Below are positions 59,515 to 64,000 of a stretch of DNA of 64,000 nucleotides, piece after piece. The notes under the pieces are model-generated. The model ran no database searches and was not told the origin of the DNA. It saw only the letters and a program-made list of their open reading frames with translations. Source of the DNA: Hyaloperonospora brassicae (taxonomy: Eukaryota; Oomycota; Peronosporomycetes; Peronosporales; Peronosporaceae); contig CANTFL010000017.1 of the NCBI GenBank assembly GCA_947650285.1, positions 62,001-126,000 on the forward strand. The letters are read 5' to 3'. Position numbers and translations under genes: made by a program. How positions within the stretch are numbered: the stretch's first letter is position 1; each line of letters starts with the position of its first letter.

Positions 59515-60474
59515 GACAGCCACTCGGTCAACTTGGTTGAGAGTGGACCTATAACCAGAGTTCTCAGGGCTAGTAGCGCCTGGCCTTTGCTTGTCTCAGG
59601 GGTGTTAACCGCCTGGCCTTTATGTGTCTCAGGGGTGTCCACCGCCTGGCCTTTATGTATCCTATCCCTTACCACTAGGGTATGGAGACCGCTTCCTATA
59701 GCGGGATTGAGTTGGGGGGGTGCTACTCCACGAACCTACAGGCCAATATACTTCCTGGGGTTCTATTTGCACTTGAGTCGTACCAGCACTGTCTATTCAA
59801 CGGGTGGGCCAAATAGATCCCTGGCCCGGAACAGGTTGGTAGACTTACAAGCTTCTTGGCTCACGAGACGTGTGGCTTCGATCGCAAACTGAGTAGTCTT
59901 CAATAATGTCCTATCCTTTAAACTCCTTTACTCTGTACTTGCCTTACGCCTGGACTCACTATGCTGAGTGGTCAGGGACGCTTGATCTTAATAGTCCGGG
60001 TCGGCCGATGGATGATCAGGTCGGCCCTTGGGTGACCGAGGTCGCCTTGATCGGCCGTACCCACCAAAGGGAGACCAGGTCGGCCCTTGGGTGACCGAGG
60101 TCGCCTTGATCGGCCGTACCCACCAAAGGGTGACCAGGTCGGCCCTTGGGCGGCCGAGGTCGCCTTGATCGACCGCACCCACCAAAGGGTGACCAGGTAG
60201 GCCCTTGGGTGACCGAGGCCGCCTTGGTCGGCCGTACCTACCGACGAGTGGCCCGGTCGACCGACGAGTGGTTGAAAACGATCCGCATTGGTGCCGCTCT
60301 CAACTGCTGGAACCCAACGGCCGCTTCTCCTCTGTGGCTCTTTGGCTTCCAGTCCCTTTCCGATCGCGAGGCCCCTGTCCCTCCGGTCCATCCCTCCTTG
60401 AGTCTACCCTTTCCAGAAAGTTCGCTTTACCACAGCCGCCCCTTGCACTTGCTCAGCCGTACAGCGGTTCGAGC
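59515..60474. other. GC-rich non-coding region with tandem repeats
   Basis: No convincing gene. Contains a roughly 32-bp repeat (three copies, about 59575-59665) and a 59-bp repeat (four copies, 60018-60253). Probably the 3' untranslated part or LTR region of gypsy D. Confidence 0.5.
60018..60253. repeat. 59-bp tandem repeat, four copies
   Basis: Units start at 60018, 60077, 60136 and 60195. The first three are nearly identical, the last more diverged. Each contains the words GGTCGGCCCTTGGG and CCACCAAAGGG (or close variants). Confidence 0.9.
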
Positions 60475-62126
60475 ATGAGCACGTCTACGCAGGGACCCGA
60501 CCCCTCCACTGAGGGTCTATCCTCCACTCCTGCCTCACCGATCCGCGGACACCCGGCCGAGGTCCTTGGCTAAGCAGACGACATTTCATCATTGCCGGTC
60601 TCGCCATCGTTGGAGTCGCCCCCCGCCACTTCTGGGATGACACCGCCCCCAGCCACGTCTGCCCCTCCGGTCGTCGCCGCATCTCCAGTCGCTGCAGTCA
60701 TTACCGCTCCCGTCGAGGTCGACCCGGCCATACCGGCCACCCTCAGCAGCGGTAGTGCAACACCCAGCGTGGTTCCAGTTGATGTCGTGAGGATGCTTCG
60801 CCGGGTCGAGGCTTGCGAGAGTCGGCTGGCCTGATGTCTCCCTCCCCACAATACTGGTCGATACGCTGTGAGCGCTTAGAGCGGGAGCTTGGTGACTCTC
60901 GTGCACTCGTGTCGCGTCACGACGGGAAGTTGCGGCACGAGATGGCACTGACCAACCACTGGAGGCGCCAAGTCGAGTTTCGACATAGTCGGCTCTCCCT
61001 CCTCGTGGCTGAGCTCAGCCACTCAGACTTCCTGACGGAGCCCGTCGAGGGGGGTGCCGACGGAGAGACTAGTCTTCCCCAGGTCGCTGACACTGCACAA
61101 GTGTCGGGCCCCGACACCGGCACCCCCCAAAGTGGTCGGCCGCTTGCTTCCGTGATCGGTAAGCGGCCTCTACGGCAAGCTTCTAGCGCTCCATCCAAGA
61201 CGTCCAAACGAGCAAAAGTCGACTCGTTGAGCACCCCGAAGAAGGGGCCGATGGCTCCGAAAGGTTCGAAGACGGCCGCTTCACCTCTTCCCACGGCTGC
61301 CACCGACACAAGCCTCAGCTCGGACAGCGAGCCCATCCGGGCTGCCATGTTGAGGTCTCGGTCATCTTGCCGCCGGCCGAAGGTCGCCTCTCCTACTCCT
61401 CTCACAGCTGCGGTTCCAGAGCCGAAAATACCGACACCTCGGTTTCTCTCCAGGGTCCCATCCGGATCGTCTGGATTCGGGCATGAATCTCCCCGTCCGA
61501 AGACGGGCGACCGTCCGGTGACTTGCAGCTCTCCTACGTCGGAGGGCGAATATCTTCTCCCGGCAGAGGCCATGATCCCCGGGTCGACGCGGGTGAGAAT
61601 TTTCACCGCCACTGAAGTGGCGCCCTGGTCGGTGGACTTGGTCAATACCTGGTCCCTGGTCACCATAACCCCGGACGACTTGGGCGACCGATTGGAGTTA
61701 CCTTGGGGATGGTTCGGCCCACCCGTTGGGTGTCTCGATCGTCCGGCGCGTTGGAAAACTTCGCTGGTCACTTCTTCCATGGTTAAGGGGTTGCTGGCGT
61801 CACAGCCTTGGGTGGTTGCGAAGGTCGCTCTTCCCCCAGTGTCGTTAAGACTGGAAGGCTGGTTCGCCGACCTGGCTGGGGCGTATTCCAAGTTCGAGAA
61901 TGAAAATTCCCAAGCGCTCTGGGAGGCCACCCACTGTCTCTGGATTTCGAAAGACCAAGCTCGCGCCAGCTCCTTCCTGGCTTCGTACTACAATGCTCGG
62001 AAGAAACGGCGGAGCAGGGCGACTTTGGCGTGGCCGGAAATTCTTAACAGAATCTTTGAGGGGATGGCGGATCATCGGTGCGACTTGGACATTCTTCTGG
62101 ACCCCTTCTTCCGTCACCTGCCTTGA
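60475..62126 (+). pseudogene. Antisense-oriented ORF of gypsy D (one stop, one shift)
   Basis: Starts at ATG 60475. The frame meets TAA at 60571, continues in the same frame to 60834, then in another frame (open from 60813) for about 430 codons to TGA at 62124. N-terminus Ser/Pro/Ala-rich. A coiled-coil-like stretch (about 60790-61020) follows. Next is a Ser/Pro/Lys-rich linker with basic clusters that could be nuclear localisation signals, then a Trp-rich globular C-terminus (about 61580-62120). No family recognised. It lies downstream of gypsy D pol on the opposite strand, as the aORFs of A and B do. It could instead be the gag of a plus-strand element. Confidence 0.5.
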
Positions 62127-62602
62127 GCTCGCCGAGTGGTATACTGGTGTCCGGGATGTGAGGAGGGGTCGGATCCGGTCGACCTACTGGACGCTCTTCA
62201 GCTCTCGGACTCTACGTGGCCATGGCTCTCATAGTACCGACTCACCCCAGAGCCCCACCCAGGGACCAAGGTCGCTCGCCTCCAAAACAAGTTCGTTCCT
62301 CCTTCGTAGGATAATCCCTCGAATCAACACATTTTTCGTTATGCGGTTCGTGTGTCCATCGTCACCTACTTGCCTGTTACCCCCATTCTATCTGGCGTAA
62401 CGTCGTCTTAGTCTCTCCTGGCTGTCATAACCGTTCGGCCGACGACCCAGCCGACCATCAGATCGACCCGGCCGACCATCAGATCGGCCGGGTCGGCTTA
62501 TCAACGGGCAGGCCGACCTATCGACGGGCAGGCCGATCAGCAAACGGCTAGGTCTATCTGGTCGTCTAGGTTCACCCGGCCGACCAGGCCTTCTCCCCAC
62601 GA
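62127..62602. other. Gap between convergent frames, short GC repeats
   Basis: No gene. 62440-62535 has short repeats built on GGCCGACC and ATCAGATCG words. Confidence 0.5.
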
Positions 62603-64000
62603 CTAGTCTTCATGGTTCTGCATCACGTCGAAACGGTTATAATTCGTCACTTCGCGTTCAAACTCCCGTAATAAAGCTCCACAATTCAAGTCCACTTCGT
62701 CGACCCACGAGGGATCCGCGTGACCCTTCCAACGGATTAAAAATTCACGCCGTTTCCGACCATACCGCGTCTTTTTGTCGACCCGACTCTCCAAAATCTC
62801 TTCGACCTCGTACTCACCCTCCTCCAGTTCACGCGTCCAGCTATCTTTGGGCAACAAGCATTCGTCAAAGTCAATCCGATCGGCCTTGTCAACCGTCAAA
62901 CGATTATTGGGTCGATCAGGGAACTCCCTGACTCTCTTCATCTTGGACACATGAACAATCGGAAATAGTCTATACTTCGTACCCCTCACCTCCAACCGGA
63001 CAGCATGTTCACCAACTAATTCCAACACTCGAAATGGACCATGCCAAAGGTGAGCCAACTTTTTGGCGTATCTCTACTTCACCCGATCTAGGTAGAGCCA
63101 AACTTGGGTACGTGGCTAGACCTTATGGTCGGCCACTTGTTCGTCATGAGCGAGAACCCGGGCTTGACTCGCCGACCGCAGGCACTCTTTTGCCTGTTCC
63201 CTTGCACGCTGATAGTGACTTTGAATGTGGTACCTCCACCTTCGAGCTCTTGCTCCTTTATACTTGGTGTTCACCACTGGTAAAGTCGCTTCTAGAGTGG
63301 TTTTAGCATCCCAGCCGTGGACCAAGTAGAACGGTGTTCACTTCCGCACTCTATCGTTAGCCGTGTTCAGGGCGAACGTCAGCCGTTCAGCGTATTCGTC
63401 CCAATCCTGCTGTGCCAAATCTGAAACGTACATCTTGATAGACCTAGTCAGGGTCTGGATCATTCTTTCCGCAGTTCCATTTGCCTGGGGTCTGTAGGCC
63501 ATAGTCGCACGTTGACGCTGAACCACCATGCGATTAAACGCTCGAAAGAAGTCCGACATAAAACTAGGTACCGGTCATGTCGGATCACCTCGCTTTCCCC
63601 GAAACGTCGAAAAACGCACTCTTCATATCCTTCGGCCACCGTCTGAGCTGTTCGCGAGGCACTTTCCTTGGCCATCACGTACCCCGTAAATAGGTCGACC
63701 CAAATTAATAACTCGGTGTTCCCCTTGTGTGACTTGGGTAATGAGGGGATATTATCCATTGCTATGACTTGGAAAGGGTAGGTCGCCTCGATATTACCTG
63801 GGGTTGTTCCTTGAAGGGCAGGCCCTCCTTTTCCCGTCTCGCAATCCACGCATAGACATACATACCGATGTACACTTCAAAAAAAAACCTCCAGTGACAA
63901 TAACGCCGAATCCGGTAGTAGGTGCGGCCGATCCCTTGGTGGCCACCTTCCAGACAATTGTGGTAATGATGTAATATGTCAGTCTGGAGGGCCTCGGGTA
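62603..64000 (-). pseudogene. pol: Gypsy D pol: integrase and chromodomain (runs off the window)
   Basis: Minus strand. The HHCC zinc region is at about 63990-63830 and the integrase core starts near 63770 with Met-Asp-Asn. A second Asp motif follows near 63580 (Ile-Arg-His-Asp). The Glu motif (ANGTAERM) is near 63485, in another frame. Two more pieces (63325-63116, 63058-62603) give the C-terminal part and a chromodomain with FLIRWKGH and SWVDE motifs, ending TGA at 62603. At least three frameshifts. GC-rich codon use differs from families A and B, and the region is not hairpin-tiled. The rest of the element lies beyond 64000. Confidence 0.85.

Noticed and set aside
60917..61930. 337-codon minus-strand frame
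   Set aside because: Shadow of the plus-strand gypsy D ORF; no start context or motifs, and GC-rich DNA often keeps the complement open.

Overview
The window looks like a repeat-rich stretch of an oomycete genome (Phytophthora or downy-mildew type). The evidence is an intron-poor ALIX/BRO1-family host gene, chromodomain-bearing Ty3/gypsy elements, Ty1/copia elements primed by an initiator-Met tRNA fragment, and a LINE with an APE-type endonuclease and RNase H. The genus is inference. Only one complete host gene is convincing (ALIX-like, 38183-40861, minus). Two or three unidentified host-gene pieces lie beside it (35567-38029). Nearly everything else is nested, mostly broken retrotransposons.

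Layout. 1-2565: nothing recognised. 2566-3178: remnant with a SWIM-type zinc finger, perhaps MULE transposase. 3246-3610: (AGT)n array. The base layer is one LINE read on the minus strand and blown apart by insertions. Its pieces are 3611-6729, 15073-15160, 15552-15724 and 26233-27541, with the 5' half now inverted at 42358-44298. Into it went gypsy A (6730-15072, TSD CTGCA), a solo LTR of family B (15161-15551, TSD TCACT), a family-C LTR (15725-16182 plus 26221-26232), copia-1 inside that LTR (16183-26215, TSD GAGCG) and copia-2 inside copia-1 (17727-22805, TSD CACTT). Family-B gypsy copies B1 (27542-35566, minus) and B2 (44299-52191, plus), with a solo LTR between them (41429-41820), bracket the host-gene block. 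53150-58165 is copia-3. 59221-64000 holds tandem repeats, an extra ORF and the integrase/chromodomain end of a GC-rich gypsy D.

Main structural results. (1) The 5-bp target duplications of B1, the solo LTR and B2 do not match within each element but match perfectly when re-paired between them (TGACC, TTTAC, AACGG). LTR subtypes agree for the first site. This implies two element-mediated inversions that reshuffled 35.6-44.3 kb. (2) Gypsy A carries a second, reversed LTR in pol. Inverted placement of its CAACG duplication shows that 13318-14546 was flipped by LTR-LTR recombination. (3) Gypsy A and B carry an ORF antisense to pol, starting about 105-135 bp inside the 3' LTR and running tail-to-tail into the chromodomain codons; gypsy D shows a similar layout. 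(4) The TGTAAC-LTR gypsy families (A, B, C) are tiled with short perfect inverted repeats through LTRs, gag, pol and the antisense ORF. This was not seen by eye in the neighbouring copia, LINE or host DNA. (5) Gag-pol junctions of A and B have a -1 frameshift layout: slippery heptamer, 7-9 nt spacer, hairpin holding the gag stop.
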